Source: Paraburkholderia caffeinilytica (GTDB taxonomy: Bacteria > Pseudomonadota > Gammaproteobacteria > Burkholderiales > Burkholderiaceae). Taken from it: DNA of 64,000 nt. Of this stretch, positions 54,623 through 62,752 are shown piece by piece; positions within the stretch are counted from its first letter, which is position 1, and each line of letters opens with the position of its first letter. The stretch is from positions 2,666,001 to 2,730,000 of the forward strand of contig NZ_CP031466.1 of NCBI RefSeq assembly GCF_003368325.1, in the 5' to 3' direction. The notes below the pieces were generated by a model, which saw nothing but the letters and a program-made list of their open reading frames with translations, was not told the origin of the DNA and made no database searches. The position numbers and the translations under genes are program-made.

Positions 54623-55465
54623 TCACTTCGGCTGTGCGACTGCGATCGGCGCATCGAGCGGCTTGATGCCGTACTTCGCAAACAGCTTCTGGTAGCTGCC
54701 GTCCTTCTGCATCTCGTCGAGCACGCCGGCGATCGCGCTCGCGAGAGCCGGGTTCTTCGCCGCAAGCGCGACCGGCGTCGGATGAATGCCGGACACGACA
54801 CGCGCAAAGCCGCCGCGCTTCTGGTATTCGCCGGCCACCGCGTCGATCGAGACGACCGCTTCAACCTGCCCGGCGCCCAGCGCCTGATAAGCAATCGAGA
54901 ACGTGTCGAAGGTGCGCAATGTGAACGGCGTCAACCCGCGCGCCGTCATGTCCTTCATCATCGCGCGCGCCTGCGCCTCCTCGAAGCCGCCGATCTCGAC
55001 ACCCACCGTGTGGCCCGCGAGGTCGTCCGTCTTCGTGATCTTCAACGGATTCGACGAGGTGGCGGAAATGCTGATCGCCTGGTTCTCGTACGGAATCATC
55101 TGCATGATGCGGGTACGCGCGTCGGTCACGAAAATGCCGGTATTGATGACATCCCAGCGGCCACTTTGCAGACCCGGCACCATCGCGTCAAAATCGATCT
55201 TCACGTATTCGGGCGTGAGGCACAGACGCTTGGCAACCTCGTCACCCAATTCGATGCGCATGCCTTTCAGTTGCCCGGAACCGTCGGTGTATTGCAGCGG
55301 CGGCAGCGTCGGGTTGGTCGACATGATGAGCGTGCCTTTCTTGATCAGCGCGTCGGCGGGAATCGACGACGTGCACGCGGCAGCGGCTGGCTGGGCGGTC
55401 AACGCGGCGGCAAGCGCGAGTGCGCCTGAAAGCAGAAACGGACGGGCAAGCGAGCGGAAGGACAT
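54623..55465 (-). CDS. Polar amino acid ABC transporter substrate-binding protein
   Basis: 280 residues of the SBP_bac_3 family. The signal peptide is 1-29 (ending QPAAAA), followed by a Cys at about residue 30-31; the signal lacks a clear lipobox. The mature part begins KKGTLIMSTNPTLPPLQYTD, with PGLQSGRWDVINTGIFVTDA and AGHTVGVEIGGFEEAQARAM further on. It would bind an amino acid or related compound in the periplasm for the adjacent permease. It lies between the lyase and permease genes on the same strand. The ligand cannot be named. Confidence 0.92.
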   Translation of the reverse strand: MSFRSLARPFLLSGALALAAALTAQPAAAACTSSIPADALIKKGTLIMSTNPTLPPLQYTDGSGQLKGMRIELGDEVAKRLCLTPEYVKIDFDAMVPGLQSGRWDVINTGIFVTDARTRIMQMIPYENQAISISATSSNPLKITKTDDLAGHTVGVEIGGFEEAQARAMMKDMTARGLTPFTLRTFDTFSIAYQALGAGQVEAVVSIDAVAGEYQKRGGFARVVSGIHPTPVALAAKNPALASAIAGVLDEMQKDGSYQKLFAKYGIKPLDAPIAVAQPK

Positions 55466-55490
55466 GACATTCTCCAGGAGGAAAAAAGAA

Positions 55491-56384
55491 TCAGGACAGC
55501 GTGTTCAGGACGCCGAGCGCCGCGAGGTCCGCGCGCAGCAGTTCGCGATCGGCTTGCGGCAGCGGCAGACGCGGCGCGCGCGGCGCACCCACGGGCAAGC
55601 CCATCATCTCGAGGCCGGCCTTGCTTGCCGAGACATAGCGATGACCGCCAACCCAGCGCACGATCGGCAGGATCTCTCGATAAATCGCGAGTCCCGCGTC
55701 GAGATCACGCTCGACAGCAGTGCATTCGTAAAGCCGGGCGGACAGTTTCGGCAGCAGGTTCGAACACACCGCCACCCAGCCCTGCGCACCGACGCACATG
55801 GATTCGTAACCGAGAATCCCCGCAAACACGGTCATGCGGTCACCGCACAATTCGACGATGTCGCGCACCCGCGTGACCTCCAGCGTCGACTCCTTGATGT
55901 AGCTCACGTTGTCGATGTGCGACAGGCGGGCGACGAGTTCCGGCTTCAGGTCGACGTTCGCCGTGGCCGGATTGTTGTAAAGCATGATCGGCAGATCGAT
56001 CGATTCGCCGATCCGACGGTAGTGCTCAAAGAGTTCGTCTTCGGTCGGCGTGCTGTAGAACGGCGGAATGACCATCACGCCGTCCGCGCCGAGTTCCTGC
56101 GCTTCCCGCGAGCGGGCAATGGCGTCGTCGGTCCATTCCATCCCCGTACCGAGCAGCACCGGCACGCGGCCCGCTGCCGCCTCGATCACGGTCTGCGCCA
56201 CTTCGATCCGCTCCGCGTCCTTCAGCGACAGGAATTCGCCCGTGCTGCCGAGCGGTATGAGCCCATGAATCCCCTCGTCGATCTGCCAGTTCACAAGCTT
56301 GCGCAGAGCGGGCACGTCGACATGCTTGCCGTCGGCGGTAAAGGGCGTAATCAGAACGGTGTAGGTGCCGCGGAAAGTTTTCAT
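55491..56384 (-). CDS. DHDPS-family lyase/deaminase (copy 4)
   Basis: 297 residues from the ATG at 56384 (MKTFRGTYTVLITPFTADGK). The active-site loop is IPLGSTGEFLSLKDAERIEV, the catalytic Tyr is in IMLYNNPATANVDLKPELVA and the Schiff-base Lys is in VSYIKESTLEVTR. It is distinct from the other three copies in the window. It is the promoter-proximal gene of the minus-strand module C operon and is divergent from the fused dehydrogenase gene across a GntR palindrome. By analogy with hydroxyproline loci, where such a dehydrogenase makes a pyrroline carboxylate that a DHDPS-type deaminase then opens, the two may act in sequence. Confidence 0.87.
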   Translation of the reverse strand: MKTFRGTYTVLITPFTADGKHVDVPALRKLVNWQIDEGIHGLIPLGSTGEFLSLKDAERIEVAQTVIEAAAGRVPVLLGTGMEWTDDAIARSREAQELGADGVMVIPPFYSTPTEDELFEHYRRIGESIDLPIMLYNNPATANVDLKPELVARLSHIDNVSYIKESTLEVTRVRDIVELCGDRMTVFAGILGYESMCVGAQGWVAVCSNLLPKLSARLYECTAVERDLDAGLAIYREILPIVRWVGGHRYVSASKAGLEMMGLPVGAPRAPRLPLPQADRELLRADLAALGVLNTLS

Positions 56385-56442
56385 CGTCGAGCTGGAGTCC
56401 GTTTTTTTTGAGTGCTTTGAACTTGCATATTGTTTGTATAGC

Positions 56443-56456
56443 ATTTGTATACAAAT
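56443..56456. promoter_or_regulatory. Perfect GntR-type operator in divergent promoter
   Basis: ATTTGTATACAAAT is a perfect 14-bp palindrome centred between the lyase gene (minus, start 56384) and the fused dehydrogenase gene (plus, start 56529). A second half-site TTTGTATA lies just left at about 56433-56440. The shape is typical of FCD-type GntR targets, and the GntR gene at 51577 is the obvious candidate binder. Confidence 0.7.
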
Positions 56457-56528
56457 TCCATACGTCAAGTTTTTCAAATTCCGGTCACCGTCTGGAAGCT
56501 TGCAAAGCCCCATGCAACAAGGTTTTTG

Positions 56529-59456
56529 ATGCGTCTAAAAAAATCGCATATCGCTCCATCCGGCAAGCTCATCTCGTTCGAATACGAAGGCGAGCGCATC
56601 CGCGCGCTGGAGGGTGAGTCCATTGCCGCGGCGCTTGCCGACGCCGGCCGTGGGGTGTACCGGGAGACTCGCGGCGGGGAACGGCGCGGGTTGTATTGCG
56701 GCATGGGCAACTGCTTCGAGTGCCTCGTGTGCGTGGACGGCAAACAGGGACAACGCGCCTGCATGACGAAGGTGGCGGACGGCATGCAGGTCACCGCGCA
56801 GGGCACTGATCGCACCCACGCCGGCGATCATGTGCCGCTCGCCCCGACGCCTGAAGGCGCACAACCGCGCGAGGTCGCCGTCGACGTGCTGGTGGTCGGC
56901 GCCGGTCCCGCGGGACTATCGGCGGCGTGCGCGGCCCGCGCGCGTGGTGCATCGGTCGAGGTGATCGACGAGCGCCCTATGGCGGGCGGCCAGTTCTTCA
57001 AGCAGATCGCCCCGAGCCACCGGGCTAGCAAACTCGACCGGCAGTTCCGCGAAGGCGCAGCGTTGATCCGGCGTGCTCGCGCGATGGGCGTCACGCTCAC
57101 GGCGGAGGCGTTCGTCTGGGGCGCATTCGGCCCGCACGAAATCGGTGTGATCGTGAATGGCGCAAGCGTCGTGTTCCGCCCGCAGCAGATCGTGCTCGCG
57201 CCCGGTGCATACGAATACACCGCGCCCTTCCCGGGCTGGACCTTGCCCGGCGTGATGACCACCGGCGGCGCGCAAACGCTGGCGCGGGCATATCGCGTGG
57301 CGCCGGGCGAGCGGATCGTCATTGCGGGCAACGGGCCGCTGAATCTGCAACTTGCCGCCGAGTTGGTGGCCGGCGGCGCGAATGTCGTGGCGGTTCTCGA
57401 ACGTGCCGCGCGGCCCGGCTTGCGCCTGTGGCGCGAACTGCTTGCAGCGACTCGCGAAGCGCCCAGCCTGATTCGCGACGGCGCCGCTTACCTCGCCACG
57501 CTGCGCGCCGCGAACGTGCCTGTCGCCTGGAACGCACACGTGCTTGAGGCGCGCGGCAAGCAGCGACTCGAAGAAATTACCTACCGTTGCGACGACAAAA
57601 CCGTCACCCTCGCCTGCGACACCCTGTGCATGGGCGACGGCTTCGCACCGACAACCGATATCGCGCGGGCGCTCGGCTGCACGCATTCGTTCGTCGACAG
57701 AGGCATCGGTCACCTCGCCACCGACATCGACGCAAACGGGCAGACGAGCATCGCAGGCGTGTTTGCGGCAGGCGACGGCGCGCGCATCGGCGGCGCCCGG
57801 GTCGCGCTTGCGCGTGGGACGCTCGCGGGCCACTCGGCGGCGGATGCGCTACGTCTTCAGTCGAACGCGGACGCCGAGCAGTCGCGTGCTGCGGCACGCC
57901 GCGCGTTGGGACGCGCGGACCGTTTCCAGACCGCGCTGTGGAAGATTTTCGCCGCACCGGCGCCGCACCTCGCGGATTTGCCGCGCGACACGATCGTCTG
58001 CCGATGCGAGGACGTGACGCAGGGCGCGATCGTCGACCAGCTCGCCGCCGGCCACGACACGCTTGCGTCGATCAAGCGCAACACCCGCCTCGGCATGGGC
58101 CGCTGCCAGGGCCGCAATTGCGCGGCGAGTTGCGCAAAGCTCATCGAGGAATCGACTGGCCGTGCCCGCGAGGTCATGCATTTTCTCGCACCGCGTGTGC
58201 CGATACGTCCCACGCCGCTCGCCGCGCTCGCGTTCGAGAAGCCCGAATGGGGCGGCCATCGCAAAGCGTCCACACCGAACATTGCGCGGCCTGTCAAAGA
58301 ACCCGCACTGGGCGATCAGACTACCGACGTGCTCGTGATCGGCGGCGGCGTGATGGGTGCATGTCTCGCTCATTTTCTGAGCCGTGCCGGCCGCGATGTG
58401 CTGGTGGTAGACCGCGACGATCTCAACCTGCAAGCGTCCGGCGCGAACGCGGGCAGCCTGCACGTTCAACTGCTGTCGTTCGATTTCGGCAAGAAGGCCC
58501 GCGCGGGCGGGACGCCCGCCGCCAACACGCTCGCGCTCGGCCCTGCGTCGGTGCGGCTGTGGCAGCAGCTAGAACGCGACAGCGGCGACAACCTCGAAAT
58601 CCGCGTGACGGGCGGTTTGATGGTGGCCGACAGCGAGGCCGGCATGCGCTTCCTCGAACAGAAGATCGCGCTCGAAAAGCAGTTTGGCATCGAAGCGGAA
58701 CTGCTCGATGCACGCGGCCTGCTCGCGTTGTCGCCACATCTTTCGCCCGCACTGCTCGGCGCGGAATATTGCCCGATGGAAGGCAAGATCAATCCGCTGC
58801 GCGCAACCTACGCCGTCATGCGCCTCGCCGGCGCGCAGGGCGCGCGCTTCCAGCGTGCGACCAACGTCACGGCGATCATGCGCGATCGCAACGGCTTTTC
58901 TGTCGACACGAGCCGCGGCCGGATTCGCTCACGTGTCGTGGTGAACGCCGCCGGCGCATGGGCGAAAGAGATCGGCGCGATGCTCGGCGTGCACGTTCCG
59001 GTGGCGGGTGCGCCGTTGCAGATGATCGCGACGGAACCCGCGCCGAAGCTCGTCGACCATCTGATCGCCCACGCCGACCGCCATCTGAGCCTGAAGCAGA
59101 CCGCGACCGGCGGCATTCTGATCGGCGGCGGCTGGACCGCCGCGTTCGACCCCGCGCGGCGCATGAACCACGCGACGCGCGAGAGCATCGAAGGCAATGC
59201 CTGGGTCGCGAGCCACGTGCTGCCCGCGCTCAATGGCATGCACATGGTGCGCGCCTGGGCCGGCATGAATATCGACATCGACGGCGCGCCCATTGTCGGC
59301 CCCGTTGCAGGTGTTCCCGGCTTCTTCAATGCCGTGACGTCGAACGGCTACACGCTTGCGCCAATCGTGTCGCAGTTGGTCACCGATCTCATTCTCCAAC
59401 GTACCCCGGAGCTTGACGTTGCGCCCTTTTTGCTCGACCGCTTTGCATCAGCGTGA
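56529..59456 (+). CDS. Single-chain [2Fe-2S]/HcnB/BFD/DAO fusion dehydrogenase
   Basis: 975 residues from the ATG at 56529 (the frame is open back to 56445). Four parts are visible. (1) A [2Fe-2S] ferredoxin-like Fer2_4 domain, about 1-95, with GLYCGMGNCFECLVC then RAC. (2) An HcnB/OoxA-like FAD/NAD(P)-fold oxidoreductase, about 115-480, with DVLVVGAGPAGLSAAC and RIVIAGNGPLNLQLAAEL. (3) A BFD-like [2Fe-2S] domain, about 487-550, with VCRCEDV and GRCQGRNCAASC. (4) A DAO-type FAD oxidoreductase, about 597-975, with DVLVIGGGVMGACLAHFLSR. These correspond to the alpha, beta and gamma subunits of hydrogen cyanide synthase, opine oxidase and D-hydroxyproline dehydrogenase, usually separate. It probably oxidises a D-amino, imino or opine-like substrate at the membrane. 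Confidence 0.9.
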   Translation: MRLKKSHIAPSGKLISFEYEGERIRALEGESIAAALADAGRGVYRETRGGERRGLYCGMGNCFECLVCVDGKQGQRACMTKVADGMQVTAQGTDRTHAGDHVPLAPTPEGAQPREVAVDVLVVGAGPAGLSAACAARARGASVEVIDERPMAGGQFFKQIAPSHRASKLDRQFREGAALIRRARAMGVTLTAEAFVWGAFGPHEIGVIVNGASVVFRPQQIVLAPGAYEYTAPFPGWTLPGVMTTGGAQTLARAYRVAPGERIVIAGNGPLNLQLAAELVAGGANVVAVLERAARPGLRLWRELLAATREAPSLIRDGAAYLATLRAANVPVAWNAHVLEARGKQRLEEITYRCDDKTVTLACDTLCMGDGFAPTTDIARALGCTHSFVDRGIGHLATDIDANGQTSIAGVFAAGDGARIGGARVALARGTLAGHSAADALRLQSNADAEQSRAAARRALGRADRFQTALWKIFAAPAPHLADLPRDTIVCRCEDVTQGAIVDQLAAGHDTLASIKRNTRLGMGRCQGRNCAASCAKLIEESTGRAREVMHFLAPRVPIRPTPLAALAFEKPEWGGHRKASTPNIARPVKEPALGDQTTDVLVIGGGVMGACLAHFLSRAGRDVLVVDRDDLNLQASGANAGSLHVQLLSFDFGKKARAGGTPAANTLALGPASVRLWQQLERDSGDNLEIRVTGGLMVADSEAGMRFLEQKIALEKQFGIEAELLDARGLLALSPHLSPALLGAEYCPMEGKINPLRATYAVMRLAGAQGARFQRATNVTAIMRDRNGFSVDTSRGRIRSRVVVNAAGAWAKEIGAMLGVHVPVAGAPLQMIATEPAPKLVDHLIAHADRHLSLKQTATGGILIGGGWTAAFDPARRMNHATRESIEGNAWVASHVLPALNGMHMVRAWAGMNIDIDGAPIVGPVAGVPGFFNAVTSNGYTLAPIVSQLVTDLILQRTPELDVAPFLLDRFASA

Positions 59457-59856
59457 AGCCTATTCAGGTTCATTGACCCGAAAAATCCCGACATTGGCCA
59501 TGCCGAACTGAAAACCCGCATCGTCGCCTGGATTGACGAGTACGGCGCGCTCATCTACGCGGAGTGCGCCGGTACTCGGCCGACAGGTTAGCTCTGCGCT
59601 ACACCACACCTTTCCGAACCTTAGCGCGACTACCCAAGTGCGGGATTAACTGACATAAATTTCAGAAAAGACCTACATAAATCACCCTTGATTGCAACGT
59701 CCCTTGAGCCGTAAACCGGTTGTGTAGGCATGGCGTGTGGAAATTTGTCTTATCGTCTACCGCGAAGCGCGGGATAGCCCAAACACGCCCTGGATCTATG
59801 ACGCTTCCGCACACATAGCCACTCAACAACTCAACAACTCATCGGGAAAGTCAGGA
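59457..59856. other. Intergenic; short protein-like frame after fusion gene
   Basis: About 400 bases. Directly after the fusion stop, a plus frame reads RFIDPKNPDIGHAELKTRIV and ends some 20 codons later. It looks protein-like and could be the tail of a lost gene, but it has no start and I recognise no family. The rest is AT-rich and ends with a direct repeat of CTCAACAA (59822-59840). The promoter of the MreB-like gene should be here. Confidence 0.35.
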
Positions 59857-59898
59857 ATGAACGACCGGGTCACAGCTACGCACTTTTCATGTCGATAA
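59857..59898 (+). CDS. Possible 13-codon leader ORF before the MreB-like gene
   Basis: ATG at 59857 is preceded by TCAGGA and encodes MNDRVTATHFSCR before a TAA that overlaps the start of the MreB-like gene in another frame. The TAA is immediately followed by GGAG, a ribosome binding site for a downstream TTG (59907) inside the MreB-like frame. This arrangement would couple translation. It may be chance. Confidence 0.3.
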   Translation: MNDRVTATHFSCR

Positions 59899-60926
59899 GG
59901 AGTTTGTTGCGTCTTCGTCCAACTGCTCTAGCCCTCGACGTAGGAACGGCAAACACGCGAATTCACATTTCCGGGGCCGGCGTGGTTCTGAGTCAGGCGT
60001 CTGTGCTGTGTACTCATGGACGCGACTCGTTAAAAGCGCGCGGTCGTCCGACGCTGTCCGTGGGTGACGAGGCCAGGAGAATGCTCGGCCGGCTGCCGCA
60101 AAACATCGAAGCCATCACGCCGATTCGCGGCGGCGTCATCTCTGACTTCTCGGCAAGCGAGCAGATGATCCGGCAATTCGTGCATCACGCCTGCAAAGGC
60201 CGATGGCTGCCGAACGCGCCACGAATCACCGTCACCGTTCCGGGCGACGCGACCCAGGTGGAGCGCCGGGCCTTCAAGGAAGCGATACAGGGTGCCGGTG
60301 CGTCCCACGTTGCGCTGCTCGCGAAACCGCTGGCCGCCGCCCTCGGCGCCGGGCTCGCTATTTCCGATGCGACAGGTTGCATGGTCGTCGACATTGGCGC
60401 GGGCACGACTGAGATCGGCGTCATTGCGCTCGGTTGCGTCGTGCGCGGAGCATCCGCCCGCGTGGGAGGCGACACGCTCGACCAGGCCATTGTCAACTAC
60501 GTTCGCCGTACGCACGGTTTGCTGATCGGCGAGCACACCGCGCAACGGGTCAAGCTGGAGATCGGCTGCGCCCTTCCACTCAGGGACGACCTGTTTGCGG
60601 AAGTGACCGGCCGCAGCCTGGCGGAAGGCACACCGCGCACCATGACCCTGTCGAGCCAGGAGGTCTATGAAGCGTTCGTCGAGCCACTCGGGCAAATCGT
60701 GTCGCTGCTAAGACGCGTCCTGGAAAGCACCCCGCCGGAGCTTGCAGCCGACATCGCCGATCGCGGGTTCATGCTGACCGGCGGAAGCGCCATGCTGCGA
60801 GGCCTCGATCAACGCCTGCGCGAGGAAACGGGACTGGCCGTGGCGGTCGCTGAACAACCGATGACGTGTGTCATTCGCGGCACCGGGTTCGCAATCGAGA
60901 CGCTCGATCCGGACTTCTTTGCGTAG
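59889..60926 (+). CDS. MreB-like actin-family protein (paralogue)
   Basis: 345 residues, the usual MreB length. Actin-fold ATP motifs are present: phosphate 1 (ALALDVGTANTRIHISG), phosphate 2 (CMVVDIGAGTTEIGVIALG) and the adenosine motif (GFMLTGGSAMLRGLDQRL), plus TPIRGGVISDFSASEQMI. It differs from the canonical rod gene by lacking mreC, mreD, pbp2 or rodA beside it and by divergent residues (for example MLGRLPQNIEAITPI). It is probably an accessory MreB homologue. The ATG at 59889 has no good ribosome binding site; a TTG at 59907 with AAGGAG in front is an alternative start. Confidence 0.9.
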   Translation: MSIRSLLRLRPTALALDVGTANTRIHISGAGVVLSQASVLCTHGRDSLKARGRPTLSVGDEARRMLGRLPQNIEAITPIRGGVISDFSASEQMIRQFVHHACKGRWLPNAPRITVTVPGDATQVERRAFKEAIQGAGASHVALLAKPLAAALGAGLAISDATGCMVVDIGAGTTEIGVIALGCVVRGASARVGGDTLDQAIVNYVRRTHGLLIGEHTAQRVKLEIGCALPLRDDLFAEVTGRSLAEGTPRTMTLSSQEVYEAFVEPLGQIVSLLRRVLESTPPELAADIADRGFMLTGGSAMLRGLDQRLREETGLAVAVAEQPMTCVIRGTGFAIETLDPDFFA

Positions 60927-61022
60927 CGGACACACCGACCTGCCTCGGCCGGCAGCGGTCACCTTCCTGCAGGCCGTTCTGGTGTTCGACGGTCGGTGGT
61001 ATCTCCTTGCGGGGCGTGAGCG

Positions 61023-61409
61023 TCATTCCTTGCAGAAGGCGTCGTATAACGTATCGAAGCCCGGGGTGTCGTCGTCAAATCGCACCGCGCCCCCGATCGT
61101 GTAAAACCGTTGGTAGCCGGTGTGGCCACCGAAACCGCTATTCGACTTGACCGAACCGCAGTAGGCCCTCGACGTCCGGACCTCGTTCCTGAACCGCGCG
61201 CTATCCGGGTCCTTCAGTTCCCGCAGCACGTTGGCGTGTCCGAGGTTGACCGGGTCTAGCGGATTGTCCGCGTAGCGGCTGTGCGAGGTAAAGACGGGTA
61301 ACGGTTCGTCCCCGGTGTCAGGGCTATGTATCCGCGTGACGATCCCGACCACGCTCGCAATCGTGCAGATCACGGCGAGCAGCGAGCCGATTGCTCGTAA
61401 CTGTTTCAT
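61023..61409 (-). CDS. Small hypothetical protein with N-terminal membrane anchor
   Basis: 128 residues. A hydrophobic segment at about 4-25 (LRAIGSLLAVICTIASVVGI) is a signal anchor or uncleaved signal. The rest is soluble. The block LKDPDSARFRNEVRTSRAYC, GSVKSNSGFGGHTGYQRFYT and a final Cys (DAFCKE) look like a conserved domain with two cysteines that could form a disulfide. I recall similar 'DPdSarFr...CG.vN..N.fGgytGy' proteins in proteobacteria and phages but know no function. The start is supported by AAGGAAG upstream. Confidence 0.7.
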   Translation of the reverse strand: MKQLRAIGSLLAVICTIASVVGIVTRIHSPDTGDEPLPVFTSHSRYADNPLDPVNLGHANVLRELKDPDSARFRNEVRTSRAYCGSVKSNSGFGGHTGYQRFYTIGGAVRFDDDTPGFDTLYDAFCKE

Positions 61410-61538
61410 GGTTTTTCTTCCTTGTTAGCTGACATGCGGCAGCACGGACAGCACTTGCTCGATGTGTGAATTTTTGATCCATGTGTAATAGTCCAGGCTC
61501 GCGTTGTCGTTTCAGAATGACTGGCCTCATGCCTGTGC

Positions 61539-61718
61539 TCAGCACGGGATCCGGCTGTCATCCGGCGAATCCGCAGCTTTGCGCAGCGCGGTTCCGTCCG
61601 GTTCCGTGAACCGTGTCTCCAGGACGTCGTCCCTGCCTGCTCGAAACATTGCTGCGATCAGCAGACCAAGGCACGCGCCAAAGGATCCCCCCACTCCCAA
61701 GCCAAATAAGAATTCCAT
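61539..61718 (-). CDS. Short glycine-rich membrane protein (DUF3789-like)
   Basis: 59 codons from an ATG at 61718 with a very strong GGGGGAAA ribosome binding site. The product starts MEFLFGLGVGGSFGACLGLL and continues as one membrane helix, then a short charged tail (RAGRDDVLETRFTEPDGTAL). The opening resembles DUF3789-type small proteins, often found on phages and plasmids. Function unknown. A longer frame to 61766 is unlikely given the ribosome binding site. Confidence 0.6.
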   Translation of the reverse strand: MEFLFGLGVGGSFGACLGLLIAAMFRAGRDDVLETRFTEPDGTALRKAADSPDDSRIPC

Positions 61719-61903
61719 CGCTTTCCCCCGTTGCAATTGATTGCAGGATAGAAACCAACCGTTCATTTACTGTCGGTGAGAGGCGCGCGCTCGACATAAC
61801 GCACCCCGCGCAGCACTATCCTGATACTCCCAGCGCATCACACCATCCTCGCCAATGTCGACCGCGATCACGCCGCGCTGATAGCATTCGCGGTTGCAGG
61901 CTT

Positions 61904-62128
61904 TCAACCGTCGCGCCTGACACGAGAGATCCAACGACAAGGATCACGCTGAGGATGCGAGACGTAGCTTCGTTTCCCGTCCTGCGGGAAATGCGAATGA
62001 CGCGTTGCCGACCTGGTGACTCGCTCATCCGGAGCGCCATCGAACGGGTTTGTTGCGTCTGCGGTCCGACGCGGCGATAAGAAATGGATTGCTGGGTCGC
62101 CATGACGGCGACCGGCGTGTATGGACAT
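61904..62128 (-). CDS. Doubtful 74-codon ORF with strong ribosome binding site
   Basis: The ATG at 62128 is preceded by GGGGGGAG at good spacing, the only reason to list it. The product (MSIHAGRRHGDPAIHFLSPR onward) is rich in Arg and His and looks like no family. A different frame across 61790-61900 reads GVIAVDIGEDGVMRWEYQDS, which is more protein-like, so the segment may hold a frameshifted remnant. The rest of 61719-62373 shows nothing else. Confidence 0.25.
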   Translation of the reverse strand: MSIHAGRRHGDPAIHFLSPRRTADATNPFDGAPDERVTRSATRHSHFPQDGKRSYVSHPQRDPCRWISRVRRDG

Positions 62129-62373
62129 GGTCTCCCCCCGATTCGCGTAGTGCCTTTTTGCTGCTTGTGTCGCTGTATTGAATTTGCTCGACACAGCGTC
62201 TTTATGGTCTGTAGCGTGCCGATGCAAATAGCGGGCCACCCCTGACTTCCCAAGGCCAGCACCTGAAGCAGGGGCGGGGAGGCTTCTCCAAAGCTAACCG
62301 CTGGCACAAACTGTCTCAGTCATGGAACACGCTGGAGCGGAAGTGTCGGCATCGAACCGGTCACCGGGACGCG

Positions 62374-62721
62374 CTAACCATGCGCTTTTCGTTGCCGTGG
62401 GCGCGTTACGACGGTGTTTATCCGCATCGCGGACGCGAGCGCCGAAAACGTCGCAAAAATGAGAATGAGAGGTGCTGCGAGGTGTCTGGGATAGTGTGAC
62501 GCACGCAGCAGATGCCGCTTAAGCGCGAAATGTTGGCGGATTGGCCCGAAGCACGGGAGAGATTTCCGTGCGCGTTTCGGACTGGGAAAGTCGCGCATGC
62601 GACGCTCGCGTTCGCGTGTCGGTTGGTGGGTGTTCTCTGCGCGGTTGTTTAGCCGGGCTGCAGCTTTGACGAACACGTGCCTTACGCTTGCCAGCTCTGG
62701 AATCTCAGCCTTGACGTTCAC
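62374..62721 (-). pseudogene. Truncated IS6-family transposase, C-terminal fragment
   Basis: The frame opens with AEIPELASVRHVFVKAAARL, then NNRAENTHQPTRERERRMRD and FGPIRQHFALKRHLLRASHY. This is the well-known end of IS6-type DDE transposases (the 'NNRAENsHQPTR' region holds the catalytic Glu). The first two catalytic Asp residues and the N-terminal two thirds are absent, and after RHLAAPL the frame departs from the expected tail, so it is both truncated and frameshifted. No terminal inverted repeats were recognised. Its 5' end lies 32 bases from the isochorismatase-fold gene stop, marking a past insertion or deletion there. Confidence 0.75.
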
Positions 62722-62752
62722 GCGTCCAACTTTTTGACACGTAGTTTTCGAA

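Noticed and set aside
57587..59416. 609-codon plus frame inside the fusion dehydrogenase
   Set aside because: It is out of frame with a gene that has conserved FAD and iron-sulfur motifs; nearly one residue in four is Arg.
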